The notes under the pieces are model-generated. The model did not search any database. It saw only the letters and a program-made list of their open reading frames with translations, and was not told the DNA's origin. This document shows positions 37,466-46,292 of a stretch of DNA of 64,000 bases, piece by piece. Location: contig NZ_CANNGO010000005.1 of NCBI RefSeq assembly GCF_947504215.1, positions 124,001-188,000 of the forward strand, in the 5' to 3' direction. Both the position numbers and the translations under genes were made by a program. Source of the DNA: an uncultured Ruegeria sp. GTDB lineage: Bacteria > Pseudomonadota > Alphaproteobacteria > Rhodobacterales > Rhodobacteraceae. Each line of letters opens with the position of its first letter. Position 1 is the first letter of the stretch.

Positions 37466-38113
37466 ATGACCCAAACGACCTACCCAAGCCCGGTTCTCTC
37501 CCATCGTCGCGCTGATATGGTTGTCCATGCGATTGGGCTGGTATTGATCCTGTCGGCTGGCGGTTTACTTGTCTCCAAATCCTACATCAACCTTCAAGGC
37601 GGGTTGGTGTTTGCGGTCGCTGTGTATGTCTTGTGCGCGCTCGCGTCCAACTTGGCCTCCTGCGCCTACCACTTCTCGGGGTTGCATCAAAATCGCAAAT
37701 TGCTGCGCCGTATTGATCACGCCGCGATTTATCCCAGCATTTGTGGGACGTTCACACCATTTTTCGTGCTGGCCGGGACAACATGGACGATGACCTTGCT
37801 TTGGGTGTGTTGGGGTCTGACCGCAGTGGCCGTGTGGAACAAAATCACAAACGAAACGGTTAAATCCCGGTGGTCGACGGCTTCATATCTTGGGCTGGGG
37901 GCAATCGGATTGAGTGCGATACCCGATCTTACAAGCGTACCCATCGCCACATTGTGGTGTATCGTGGGTGGGGCGGCCTGTTATGTCATCGGCACGGTAT
38001 TCTACGCCCAAAAGGCTTTACCTTTCCGGTATGCGATATGGCACACTTGGGTGAATTTTGGCGGAATAATGATGTTTGCTGGCATTTGGATGGCCCTGTT
38101 CACACAAGGATAG
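37466..38113 (+). CDS. Hemolysin III/TrhA-type PAQR membrane protein
   Basis: A 215-residue protein with seven predicted membrane segments. It has the family pattern ASCAYHFSGLHQNRKLLRRIDHAAIYPSICGTFTPF, with S, D and H that would bind zinc in PAQR/YqfA proteins, and a C-terminal WHTWVNFGGIMMF with another His. TrhA relatives influence membrane fluidity; hemolysis is only known for a few. It lies between rppH and the convergent PfkB kinase gene. Confidence 0.88.
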   Translation: MTQTTYPSPVLSHRRADMVVHAIGLVLILSAGGLLVSKSYINLQGGLVFAVAVYVLCALASNLASCAYHFSGLHQNRKLLRRIDHAAIYPSICGTFTPFFVLAGTTWTMTLLWVCWGLTAVAVWNKITNETVKSRWSTASYLGLGAIGLSAIPDLTSVPIATLWCIVGGAACYVIGTVFYAQKALPFRYAIWHTWVNFGGIMMFAGIWMALFTQG

Positions 38114-38161
38114 AGCCACCCAAGCGGAGAGAGCTTTGCGCCATCTCCAATGCGACGGGCT

Positions 38162-39151
38162 TTAAAGCAGCCCTTCGCCTCGCAACAGTTCAAGCATGTT
38201 TGCCTCGGGGCGTGGTCCGATGTGGCTGATGACTTCGCGGGCACAGACATTGCCGATGCGCGCGCAAGTCTCGTAGTCCCGGCCTGTGGCCATACCAAAC
38301 AAAAACCCGGCGGCGAATTGATCACCGGCACCTGTTGCATCCACTGGCACAACTTTTTCTACTGGAACGTCGATACGGCTACCTTTGCTTAGAACGGTCA
38401 CACCATCGCCTGAACGGGTGCACACGATCAGCGGACAAATCTCGGCCGTTTTGGCCAAGGCCTCTTCCAGGTCGTCGGTTTCAAACAGCGATTTGATCTC
38501 GGCCTCGTTGCCAATCACGAAATCCAATTCGTTTTCGATCAGCAGCAGGAAATCCACGCGGTGGCGTTCCACGCAAAACGGATCGGAAATGGCGATCCCG
38601 GCCTTGCCGCCGCCCTTATGGCAGTTGCGGGCCGCTTCAAGGAACGCGGCTTTGCCCTTTTCCTTGTCGAACAGATAGCCCTCAAGGAACATGATCTGGC
38701 TGTTGCCCGCTACGTCACTGGATACGTCTTTCGAGGAAAGCTCGGACGAAATCCCCAAATAGGTGTTCATCGAACGCTCACCATCGGGCGACACAAAGAT
38801 CATCGACCGGGATGTGGGCAATTCTCCACCCGGTACCGGAGGGTTGACGAAATCCACGCCATCTTCGTTCATCGCGTCGGCGTAAAACCGGCCCAGCGCG
38901 TCATCATGCACTCGCCCGATAAACGCGGCGTCCAGACCCAATGCACCCGCACCTGCAATCGTATTGGCAACAGACCCACCGGGTGTCTGAACCCGGGTTT
39001 CCATCGCGGCATACAGAACTTCACCGCGATCCCGTTCGATCAGCTGCATGATGCCCTTTTCAATGCCCATCAATTCCAGAAAACTGTCATCGGCCTGAGA
39101 AATAACGTCCACAACGGCATTTCCGATGCCTGTCAGTTGGTAGGTTTTCAT
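38162..39151 (-). CDS. PfkB family kinase, adenosine-kinase-like
   Basis: A 329-residue sugar/nucleoside kinase. The first PfkB signature lies around PGGSVANTIAGAGALGLDAAFIG and the second is VDATGAGDQFAAGFLFG, with the catalytic Asp in GAGD. The N-terminal YQLTGIGNAVVDVISQADDSF and YGLF-like lid segments match the adenosine-kinase branch common in Rhodobacterales. The substrate is most likely adenosine, though other nucleosides are possible. Its ATG overlaps the nth stop by four bases, so it is read through from nth. Confidence 0.85.
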   Translation of the reverse strand: MKTYQLTGIGNAVVDVISQADDSFLELMGIEKGIMQLIERDRGEVLYAAMETRVQTPGGSVANTIAGAGALGLDAAFIGRVHDDALGRFYADAMNEDGVDFVNPPVPGGELPTSRSMIFVSPDGERSMNTYLGISSELSSKDVSSDVAGNSQIMFLEGYLFDKEKGKAAFLEAARNCHKGGGKAGIAISDPFCVERHRVDFLLLIENELDFVIGNEAEIKSLFETDDLEEALAKTAEICPLIVCTRSGDGVTVLSKGSRIDVPVEKVVPVDATGAGDQFAAGFLFGMATGRDYETCARIGNVCAREVISHIGPRPEANMLELLRGEGLL

Positions 39152-39792
39152 AGAGTTTTGTCCTCAAATTCGCAGAGATCGCGGATGATACAGGTGGGGC
39201 ATTGCGGCTTGCGCGCTTTGCAGTGATAGCGGCCATGTAGGATCAGCCAGTGATGCGCGTGCAGTTGAAAATCGGCCGGGATGTTGTCTTCGATGGCCCG
39301 TTCGACGGTGTCAACGTCTTTGCCCGGGCAAATTCCGGTGCGATTGCCGACGCGGAAAATATGGGTGTCCACCGCCTGTGCCGGCTGTCGCCACCACATA
39401 TTTAGAACCACATTCGCGGTTTTCCGTCCGACACCCGGTAATGATTGCAGTGCGGCGCGGGAATTGGGGACCTCGCCGCCGTAGTCTTCGACCAGAATAC
39501 GGCTCAGCTTGATCACGTTTTTGGCCTTTTGGCGAAACAGGCCGATGGTCTTGATATGTTCGATCAGGCCCTCTTCGCCCAGGTCCAGCATCTTTTGCGG
39601 TGTATCGGCGACTTTGAACAGGTTGCGCGTGGCTTTGTTGACGCCTGCGTCCGTGGCCTGCGCCGACAAGGCAACGGCCACAACCAGCGTATACACATTC
39701 ACATGCTCCAGCTCACCCTTGGGTTCCGGGTCTGCGTCGTGGAAACGTGTAAAGATCTCGCGGATCGTGTGGTAGTCGAGTTGTTTTGCCAT
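39148..39792 (-). CDS. nth: Endonuclease III
   Basis: A 214-residue bifunctional DNA glycosylase/AP lyase for oxidised pyrimidines. The helix-hairpin-helix is LPGVGRKTANVVLNM with the catalytic Lys, the catalytic Asp is in AVDTHIFRV, and the 4Fe-4S ligands are in CKARKPQCPTCIIRDLC (C-x6-C-x2-C-x5-C). I chose ATG at 39792; an in-frame start at 39834 adds a short leader. It leads a two-gene unit with the PfkB kinase (ATGA overlap). Confidence 0.95.
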   Translation of the reverse strand: MAKQLDYHTIREIFTRFHDADPEPKGELEHVNVYTLVVAVALSAQATDAGVNKATRNLFKVADTPQKMLDLGEEGLIEHIKTIGLFRQKAKNVIKLSRILVEDYGGEVPNSRAALQSLPGVGRKTANVVLNMWWRQPAQAVDTHIFRVGNRTGICPGKDVDTVERAIEDNIPADFQLHAHHWLILHGRYHCKARKPQCPTCIIRDLCEFEDKTL

Positions 39793-39907
39793 CCGGCCCT
39801 TAATGCCGCCGGTCTGGCCTTGGCACAAGCCCAAAGGCTTTGCGCAAGTTCCGGGTCGCGAGGTCGTGGCCTGCGCGCTATTGTTGTTTCAACGAGTGAG
39901 GTAAGTC

Positions 39908-40759
39908 ATGAACATTCAGAATCCCGAGACCGGCTATCACTACAACGTCATGCGGCGGGCGATCGAGTTGATCGATCAAGGGGGCGAAACCCTGAGCCTT
40001 GAAGATCTCGCCCGCCAGATGGATATGAGCCCTGCACATTTCCAGCGGCTATTCTCACGCTGGACCGGTGTGTCGCCAAAGCGGTATCAGCAATATCTGA
40101 CGCTGGGCCACGCCAAGGCGTTGCTGCGTGAGAGATTCACAACGCTGGAAACGGCCCACAATGTTGGGCTGTCCGGCAGTGGGCGTTTGCACGATTTGTT
40201 CCTGAAATGGGAATCCATGAGCCCGGGCGAATATGCTCGCAAAGGTGCCGACCTGTCCATCTATTGGGGGTGGTTCGAAAGCCCGTTCGGTCCGGCTTTG
40301 GTCATGGGGACAGACAAGGGCATCTGCGGTGTGGCCTTTGGTGCAGAGACCGGCGAAGAAAACGCGATGGAGGACATGTTGTCCCGATGGCCAATGGCGG
40401 CATTTGTCGAAGACCCAATGCGTCTGCGGCCCTGGGCTCTCAGCGCCTTTGGCTCGGCCAGCGATCGGTTAGAACTCACGCCGCTTTATCTGATCGGCTC
40501 ACCCTTGCAGATCAAAGTGTGGGAAGCCCTGATGCATATCCCGTCGGGTCAGGTCACGACATATTCCGAGATCGCACAACGGGTTGGATCGCCGCAGGCG
40601 GTTCGCGCTGTGGGTACGGCTGTTGGGCGAAACCCTGTGAGCTGGCTGATCCCCTGCCACCGCGCCCTGCGCAAATCCGGTGGATTGGGCGGGTACCATT
40701 GGGGTCTGCCGGTCAAACGCGCAATGCTGGCCTATGAAGCGGCGCAGGTTGACGCTTAG
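39908..40759 (+). CDS. Ada-type regulator/O6-alkylguanine-DNA methyltransferase without zinc domain
   Basis: A 283-residue fusion of an AraC-type HTH (residues about 10-110: LSLEDLARQMDMSPAHFQRLFSRW) and an MGMT domain with the acceptor Cys in VSWLIPCHRALRKSGGLGGYHWG and the HTH motif VTTYSEIAQRVGSPQAVRAVG. The Ada N-terminal metal-binding domain that senses methyl phosphotriesters is absent, as in AdaB-like and AraC-MGMT fusions. It removes O6-methylguanine by suicide transfer. Spaced 115 bases from the start of divergent nth, so two DNA-repair genes are neighbours. Confidence 0.9.
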   Translation: MNIQNPETGYHYNVMRRAIELIDQGGETLSLEDLARQMDMSPAHFQRLFSRWTGVSPKRYQQYLTLGHAKALLRERFTTLETAHNVGLSGSGRLHDLFLKWESMSPGEYARKGADLSIYWGWFESPFGPALVMGTDKGICGVAFGAETGEENAMEDMLSRWPMAAFVEDPMRLRPWALSAFGSASDRLELTPLYLIGSPLQIKVWEALMHIPSGQVTTYSEIAQRVGSPQAVRAVGTAVGRNPVSWLIPCHRALRKSGGLGGYHWGLPVKRAMLAYEAAQVDA

Positions 40760-40812
40760 GGCGAGAAAAGGTTTGGGCTTTCTAGGTCGGTTCATGTGAT
40801 ACTCGGCTGTTA

Positions 40813-41706
40813 ATGACGCAAGATTCCTGGCCGACACCCCAAACATTTGCCGCATGGACCATTCCGGTATCCGTTGCCGTTCTGACATTAAAGCTTCTGG
40901 CCTGGTGGTTGACCGGGTCCGTTGCTTTACTGTCGGATGCATTGGAATCAATCGTCAATGTTGCTGCGGCTTCACTGGCCTACTTCGCCGTTTGGATTTC
41001 ATCGAAACCACCCGACAAGAAACACCCGTTTGGCCATAAAAAGGCTGAATATCTGTCCGCCGTCGTCGAAGGCGTCCTGATCGTTCTGGCCGCAGTTCTG
41101 ATCATCCGCGAGGCCATTTCGGCGTTGCCCAATCCACATCTGGATGATTCCCCTTTTCTTGGGCTGGCGATCAACATGCTGGCCACTTGCCTGAATGGCG
41201 CCTGGGCCTTTGTTCTTCTTCGGGTCGGGCGACGCGAGAAATCGCCGGCTTTGCAAGCCAGTGCCCGTCATATCTTCACGGATATTCTGACTTCGGTTGG
41301 CGTTGTCGCTGGATTGTTGTTTGCCATGGCAAGTGGATGGCTGATCCTGGACCCGATCATCGCGATTCTGGTTGCCCTGAACATCCTGTGGGAGGGGTGG
41401 AAGGTCATCCGACACTCGGTCGACGGGTTGATGGATGTCTCTTTATCTGATGCTGAATTACAGGCTGTTCGCAATGGTATTGAGGCAAATCTCGGCCCGG
41501 CGCTGCAATATCACGACCTGCGCGGTCGCCGGTCTGCAAATATGATTTTTGCTGAGTTTCATCTGGTGGTCGACGGCAAAATGTCCGTCGCTGCGGCGCA
41601 TGATATCTGCGACGATATCGAAGCCGCCCTTCTGAATGAGTTCCCGGGGTCGGTATTTGTTATCCATCTTGAGCCAGACAGTGAGCTGAAAAGCGCAGGC
41701 ACTTGA
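40813..41706 (+). CDS. Cation diffusion facilitator transporter
   Basis: A 297-residue CDF protein with about six membrane helices. Metal residues appear in ALLSDALESIVNV (D), the loop KKHPFGHKKAEYLSAVVEG, and SARHIFTDILTSVG (H and D). The cytoplasmic C-terminal ferredoxin-like domain holds FAEFHLVVDGKMSV and HDICDDIEAAL. These proteins export Zn, Fe, Cd, Co or Mn by proton exchange. The H-x3-D pair in the fifth helix region fits zinc or iron, but the metal is not certain. It stands as a single gene. Confidence 0.9.
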   Translation: MTQDSWPTPQTFAAWTIPVSVAVLTLKLLAWWLTGSVALLSDALESIVNVAAASLAYFAVWISSKPPDKKHPFGHKKAEYLSAVVEGVLIVLAAVLIIREAISALPNPHLDDSPFLGLAINMLATCLNGAWAFVLLRVGRREKSPALQASARHIFTDILTSVGVVAGLLFAMASGWLILDPIIAILVALNILWEGWKVIRHSVDGLMDVSLSDAELQAVRNGIEANLGPALQYHDLRGRRSANMIFAEFHLVVDGKMSVAAAHDICDDIEAALLNEFPGSVFVIHLEPDSELKSAGT

Positions 41707-41886
41707 TTGACAGGACGTTCAACCGATGACAATACACCGCGCAGGTTCGGGTATCCTGCCGTTCGCGGTCAATTGGCCATGGTGAAACCCGAGTTTCCTG
41801 ACATCTGTTGCCCAAGCTCCCGGCGCACGGATGGAAATGCGAACCCCGTCCAGAATTCGCGCCCGTTCAAGGAAACGAGGCAAGAC

Positions 41887-42318
41887 ATGAAGACATCAGA
41901 CATCGCTCGGATTGACGAGCTGAAAGCCCAGGCGAAACGATTGCGGGAAGACCTGCGACATGAGGGCGTTGAGATTTCACATAGCAGGGCGCTGGAATTG
42001 CTGGCCCATCAGCACGGCGTTCGCGATTGGAACACGTTGCACGCAATGGCCGCAAACCGGATGCGTTTGCGCGTTGGCGACCGGGTTTCCGGGCTCTATC
42101 TAGGGCAGCCATTTACTGCGGAAATCCGTGGAATGACCATGCTGGGTGACGGAGGACATCGCCGCGTTACTCTGCATTTCGACGCGCCCGTGGACGTTGT
42201 GCAGTTCGACAGCTTTTCGGCCTTTCGGCAGCGCGTCACCGGAGAGATTGGATGGGATGGTCGATCCAAGCGACATACGTCAAACGGCGAGCCGCAGTTG
42301 GTGGTGCACCCGGTTTGA
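41887..42318 (+). CDS. Glyoxalase-superfamily-labelled helical domain protein
   Basis: A 143-residue cytoplasmic protein. The N-terminal half (IDELKAQAKRLREDL, ISHSRALELLAHQHGVRDWNTLHA) is a conserved unit known as Glyoxalase_8 in databases, which I recall as fused to or near glyoxalase-fold proteins. The C-terminal half (LRVGDRVSGLYLGQPFTAEIRGMTML) looks like a small beta domain. No VOC metal-binding core is present. The function is unknown. I chose ATG at 41887, which starts the conserved part. Confidence 0.6.
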   Translation: MKTSDIARIDELKAQAKRLREDLRHEGVEISHSRALELLAHQHGVRDWNTLHAMAANRMRLRVGDRVSGLYLGQPFTAEIRGMTMLGDGGHRRVTLHFDAPVDVVQFDSFSAFRQRVTGEIGWDGRSKRHTSNGEPQLVVHPV

Positions 42319-42482
42319 TCGAATAAGGCGGGGGCGAAAGGCCCTGCGCCAACCAAACACTGACCATTCCGACCCGTTTCCTGCGCAATCTTAACTTCGC
42401 AATCGCTTCGAGCAGTATCCGGGTCGCGGGATCATCGGGCGGTGTTTTATCGGTTCTCCTGCCAATAAACAGGAGAGTTGGA

Positions 42483-43238
42483 ATGGATTTTGCAGATCAG
42501 ACACTCATTGTCACCGGAGCGAACAGCGGCATCGGCAAGGCCGCCGCTGAGGTGCTGGCGAAACAGGGCGCGCGACTTGTCCTTGGCGCCCGCCGATCCG
42601 AGCCGTTGGACAGCGTCGCACACGAGATTGAAAAAAAAGGTGGCCATGCGATCGCCGTGGCCGGGGATATCGGCGACCCAGACTACGCGGCAAAGCTGGT
42701 CAAGGCAGCTGAAGATCACTTCGGATCCCTGAACGGTGCCTTCAACAATGCGGGCATTGTTGGAGATCTGGCGGCGGCAGAAAACATGTCTTTGTCGACC
42801 TGGGAAGACGTCCTGCGCACCAACCTGACCAGCGCCTTTCTGGCAGCGAAGGTGCAAATCCCGGCCCTGAAACGCGCGGGCAGCGGCACATTGCTGTTTA
42901 CGTCGTCATTCGTTGGTTATTCAAACGGTGGCTTGCCGGGAATGGGGGCCTATGCTGCGTCAAAGGCTGGCTTGATCGGTTTGGTACAGTCGTTGGCCGC
43001 GGATCATGGCAAAGACAACATCAGGGTCAACGCAATCCTGCCTGGTGGCACCATGACCCCTATGGCCGGAGATGACCCGGATATTCATACATATATCTCG
43101 GGCAAGCACGCGCTGGGGCGTTTGGCGCAGCCTGCAGAAATAGCGCGGACGGCGCTGTTCCTGTTATCTCAAAACGCCAGTTTCGTGACTGGCAGCGCGA
43201 TGCTGGCCGATGGTGGCGTGTCCGTGCGTTTTGATTGA
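42483..43238 (+). CDS. Short-chain dehydrogenase/reductase
   Basis: A 251-residue classical SDR with TGANSGIGKAAAEVL at the cofactor site, NNAG at about residue 88, Ser in LLFTSSFVGYSNGG, YAASKAGLIGLVQSLA at the active site and a C-terminal FVTGSAMLADGGVSV. SDR folds of this type act on many alcohols, so the substrate is open. GGAGAG lies before the ATG. It converges on the aldehyde dehydrogenase gene, with a hairpin between, which suggests separate units despite the alcohol/aldehyde link. Confidence 0.88.
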   Translation: MDFADQTLIVTGANSGIGKAAAEVLAKQGARLVLGARRSEPLDSVAHEIEKKGGHAIAVAGDIGDPDYAAKLVKAAEDHFGSLNGAFNNAGIVGDLAAAENMSLSTWEDVLRTNLTSAFLAAKVQIPALKRAGSGTLLFTSSFVGYSNGGLPGMGAYAASKAGLIGLVQSLAADHGKDNIRVNAILPGGTMTPMAGDDPDIHTYISGKHALGRLAQPAEIARTALFLLSQNASFVTGSAMLADGGVSVRFD

Positions 43239-43243
43239 ACAGT

Positions 43244-43270
43244 TTTGGCCGCCTGAATGAGGCGGCCAAA
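43244..43270. terminator. Convergent hairpin between SDR and ALDH genes
   Basis: An 11-bp perfect stem (TTTGGCCGCCT and AGGCGGCCAAA) with a GAATG loop lies five bases after the SDR stop and 14 bases from the ALDH stop. No strong T-run follows on either strand, so it may work weakly in both directions. Confidence 0.55.
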
Positions 43271-43284
43271 GCCCAACCTGTCGG

Positions 43285-44724
43285 TTATTCGGCGGCCCAG
43301 CCGCCAACTGCTTTGACCTCAAGAAAATCCTCTAGACCCCAGACGCCGCCTTCGCGGCCGTTGCCGGATTGCTTCATACCGCCAAAGGGCGAACCCGCAC
43401 TGCGCGATTTGCCGTTCATCTCGACCATCCCGGATCTCAGCACGCGCGCCATACGATTGGCGCGGTCGCCGTCCTGCGTCTGGACATAGTTGGTCAGGCC
43501 GTAAGGCGTGTCGTTGGCGATCTCGACGGCCTCTTCTTCGGTGTCAAACGGGATCATGGTCAGCACTGGGCCAAAGATTTCCTCGCGGGCGATGGTCATC
43601 TGGTTGTTGGCGTCAGCAAAGACTGTGGGGCGCACGTAGTACCCCTTGTTCAGGCCCTCGGGCCGTCCAGTGCCACCAGCAACAAGGCGGGCACCTTCGT
43701 CGATGCCTTTCTGGATCAGGTCCTGGATCTTGCCCCACTGAAGCTCGTTCACAACCGGGCCGATATGGCGACCTTCTTCTGACGCCGGTCCAACTGAAAC
43801 CTTGTTGGCCACCTCTGCTGCCGTCTCTACGGCCTGATCATAGATCGGGCGCTGCACCAACATCCGGCTGGGGGCGTTACAGCTTTGACCGGTGTTGTTC
43901 ATCATATGCAAAACGCCGCGTTTGACGGCCTTTTCATCGGCATCCGCAAAGACCACATTCGCGCCTTTGCCACCCAGTTCCAGATGCACCTTTTTCAACG
44001 TATCGGCGGCGGCTTTGGAAATCGCCGTTCCCGCACGGGTCGAGCCGGTAAAGCTGACCATATCCACATCCGGATGCGCCGAGAGTTGCGAACCAACACC
44101 CGCACCGTCCCCGTTCACCAGATTGAACACACCGGGCGGGAAGCCTGCCTCATCCATCATCTCGGCGAAGATCATCGCGTTCAACGGGCTTTGTTCGGAC
44201 GGCTTCAGAACCATCGTGCAGCCCGCAATCGCCGCCGCACCAACTTTTAGCGTGACTTGATTCATCGGCCAGTTCCATGGCGTGATCAACGCTGCGACTC
44301 CAACGGCCTCATAGATGATCCGGTCATTGGGGGCATGCTCGCCCAGTGGGCGTTCAAACTCAAACGCTTTGGCGGCACGAACAAAACCATCAAGATGCCA
44401 GGACCCGGCCCCGACCTGTTGACTGCGCGCCATGTCAATTGGCGCGCCCATCTCCTGCGACATGGCTTGTGCCAGATCCTCAGTGCGGGTCTGGTAAATG
44501 CTGATCAGTTTTTCAACCAACGCAATACGATCAGCGGCGGGGGTTGCCATCCAGCCAGGCAGGGCCGCCTTGGCTGCAGCAACGGCCGCGTTGGTATCTG
44601 CTTCGGACCCCAGTGAAATCACCGCACACGGATCTTCGGTCGATGGGTTAATCACCTCGAAGTCATTTGCCGCAGATGGGGCAGCCCACTGTCCGTTGAT
44701 ATAGAAATTGCGTTTTTCGATCAT
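43285..44724 (-). CDS. NAD(P)-dependent aldehyde dehydrogenase
   Basis: A 479-residue ALDH. The catalytic Glu lies in HLELGGKGANVVFADAD and the nucleophilic Cys in NNTGQSCNAPSRML; the ITPWNWPMNQVTLK and EEIFGPVLTM stretches also match. I chose ATG at 44724 (IEKRNFYINGQWAAP), which starts the family domain; an in-frame start at 44751 adds nine residues. The substrate is unknown; general acetaldehyde or long-chain aldehyde types are nearest by memory. It is divergent from the peroxiredoxin gene. Confidence 0.88.
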   Translation of the reverse strand: MIEKRNFYINGQWAAPSAANDFEVINPSTEDPCAVISLGSEADTNAAVAAAKAALPGWMATPAADRIALVEKLISIYQTRTEDLAQAMSQEMGAPIDMARSQQVGAGSWHLDGFVRAAKAFEFERPLGEHAPNDRIIYEAVGVAALITPWNWPMNQVTLKVGAAAIAGCTMVLKPSEQSPLNAMIFAEMMDEAGFPPGVFNLVNGDGAGVGSQLSAHPDVDMVSFTGSTRAGTAISKAAADTLKKVHLELGGKGANVVFADADEKAVKRGVLHMMNNTGQSCNAPSRMLVQRPIYDQAVETAAEVANKVSVGPASEEGRHIGPVVNELQWGKIQDLIQKGIDEGARLVAGGTGRPEGLNKGYYVRPTVFADANNQMTIAREEIFGPVLTMIPFDTEEEAVEIANDTPYGLTNYVQTQDGDRANRMARVLRSGMVEMNGKSRSAGSPFGGMKQSGNGREGGVWGLEDFLEVKAVGGWAAE

Positions 44725-44945
44725 GGCACGTCCTCCTGACCATACAGCCACTGGGGCAGTTTCGCGGCCACTCTGTCATCGGTATGCAGGGCGGGCAAGA
44801 GGGAGAAATCGAAATTTGATCAAATTATTTTGGGCGAAACAGGGCTAAATAAATTCGGCGGTTCCAAACGGATGGTTTAACCTGCGCGCAAAGTGTTTAG
44901 GTTTACAGCAACCGACTCGGTTTTTAACAGGAAAGGAGATGCCCC

Positions 44946-45596
44946 ATGGGTTTGCGCATCAACGATACGGTCCCGAATTTCACGGCAGAAACGGATCACG
45001 GCACTATTCAGTTTCATGACTGGATTGGCGACAGCTGGGCCATCCTGTTCTCACACCCGAAAGACTTCACGCCTGTCTGCACCACCGAGTTCTCGGCCGT
45101 TGCCCAGTTGAACGACGAGTGGGCCGCCCGGAACACCAAGGTGATCGGCGTGTCTGTGGATGGCGTTGAAGACCACAAAAAGTGGAAAAAGGACATCGAG
45201 GAATACGGCAAAGCCAATGCCGGATTCCCGATTATCGCCGACGACGGCCTGGCCGTGTCTAAAGCCTTCGATATGCTGCCCGCCGAAGCTTATCTACCCG
45301 ACGGCCGCACGCCAGCCGACAGCGCCACGGTGCGCTCGGTTTTCATCATCGGGCCTGACAAGCAGCTGAAGCTTTCGATGACATATCCGATGACAGTTGG
45401 TCGGAACTTCGCCGAGATCCTGCGTGCGCTGGATGGTCTTCAGATGAGCTCAAAGGGTGTTGCGACGCCAGCAAATTGGGTGCCGGGTGAAGATGTCATT
45501 ATCCCACCCAGCGTTTCGAACGAAGATGCCAAGGCGAAATTTGGCGAGTTCGAAACGATCTTCCCTTATCTGCGCAAAACCAAAGCGCCATCGTAA
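44946..45596 (+). CDS. 1-Cys peroxiredoxin (Prx6 type)
   Basis: A 216-residue peroxiredoxin with the Prx6 layout. The peroxidatic Cys is in HPKDFTPVCTTEFSAVAQL. After it come IGVSVDGVEDHKKWKKDI and the long C-terminal extension of the 1-Cys family (ESATVRS-like ADSATVRSVFIIG, then SNEDAKAKFGEFETIFPYLRKTK). No resolving Cys is present in the extension, consistent with 1-Cys chemistry. AGGAGA precedes the ATG. A GC hairpin follows the stop. Confidence 0.93.
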   Translation: MGLRINDTVPNFTAETDHGTIQFHDWIGDSWAILFSHPKDFTPVCTTEFSAVAQLNDEWAARNTKVIGVSVDGVEDHKKWKKDIEEYGKANAGFPIIADDGLAVSKAFDMLPAEAYLPDGRTPADSATVRSVFIIGPDKQLKLSMTYPMTVGRNFAEILRALDGLQMSSKGVATPANWVPGEDVIIPPSVSNEDAKAKFGEFETIFPYLRKTKAPS

Positions 45597-45603
45597 TATG
45601 GAA

Positions 45604-45620
45604 GGGGGCCGCTGGCCCCC
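45604..45620 (+). terminator. GC hairpin after the peroxiredoxin gene
   Basis: A 7-bp GC stem (GGGGGCC, GCT loop, GGCCCCC) eight bases after the stop. The following bases have no T-run, so termination is possible but weak. Confidence 0.5.
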
Positions 45621-45629
45621 TGATCCTCG

Positions 45630-46195
45630 TTAGGCGCATTCCAAGTTTGGTGACATCGGCGGGAGTTGCGGATGTAGGTGCAGTTTTGTCCGGTACGCAG
45701 CACGTTTGAACTCGCGGGTCATCTTGTCACTGACAGGTGGATTCGATTGAATTGTCGAACCGCCGATTTCACCGCCACTTACTGATTTCCGCTGCCCGAT
45801 GGGGTTTGTAGCGAAGTTTCGCGCTGTTTGACCGGTATCTGGACATAGTGATCGGGCGTTGCAATCGGCCGCAGAATCTTCAGAACCTGCTTTATGCTGT
45901 CCAGGTCTACGCGTAAGCCTGCTTTGGCGATGATCGCGAGGCCGATCCGCTCTTCCATCATTTTTTGCCATATCTGGCGGTGGCTTTGAAAGGCCCCGAT
46001 TTCTGCAGGTCGCAAAGCGAACGGAGAGTGGCGACGGTGCAGTTTACCGCGATGGATGCGGATACCCGCGACCTGATCCGTGTCCCGCCCATCTACAGCC
46101 TACAAGAGCTTGGCATTGGGCAAGTTTCAGCAAAGCTGTTCGGCATTGGGCCGTCGCGCTGTGCCGGTAGACATATGGATGATAAAGGACCGCAT
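45630..46195 (-). pseudogene. Decayed glycosyltransferase family 25 gene
   Basis: Read leftward from ATG at 46195, one frame gives MRSFIIHMSTGTARRPNAEQ, then TGA (46127-46129), NLPNAKLL, TAG (46100-46102), AVDGRDTDQ and RPAEIGAFQSHRQIWQKMMEE, ending RETSLQTP and TAA. These are the N-terminal and AEIGxxxSHRxxW landmarks of GT25 (LPS-type) transferases. A frame change then gives GGEIGGSTIQSNPP and a basic tail to 45630, which fits the GT25 C-terminus, so the middle is deleted. The acidic pair of the usual EDD motif is also gone (IIAKAGLRVD). The family call is from recognised motifs; it cannot be active. Confidence 0.7.
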
Positions 46196-46292
46196 GCCCA
46201 CTGAGCTAGTTGGGGAAACGAAATCGGGGGTAAACACTGCCATTTGATTGGGCCAAAATCCATAGCGTCGGTTTAAACGGATACGGATCGTT

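Noticed and set aside
39445..40002. A 185-codon plus-strand frame across nth into the Ada-type gene.
   Set aside because: It covers two genes in other frames and has no motif of its own.
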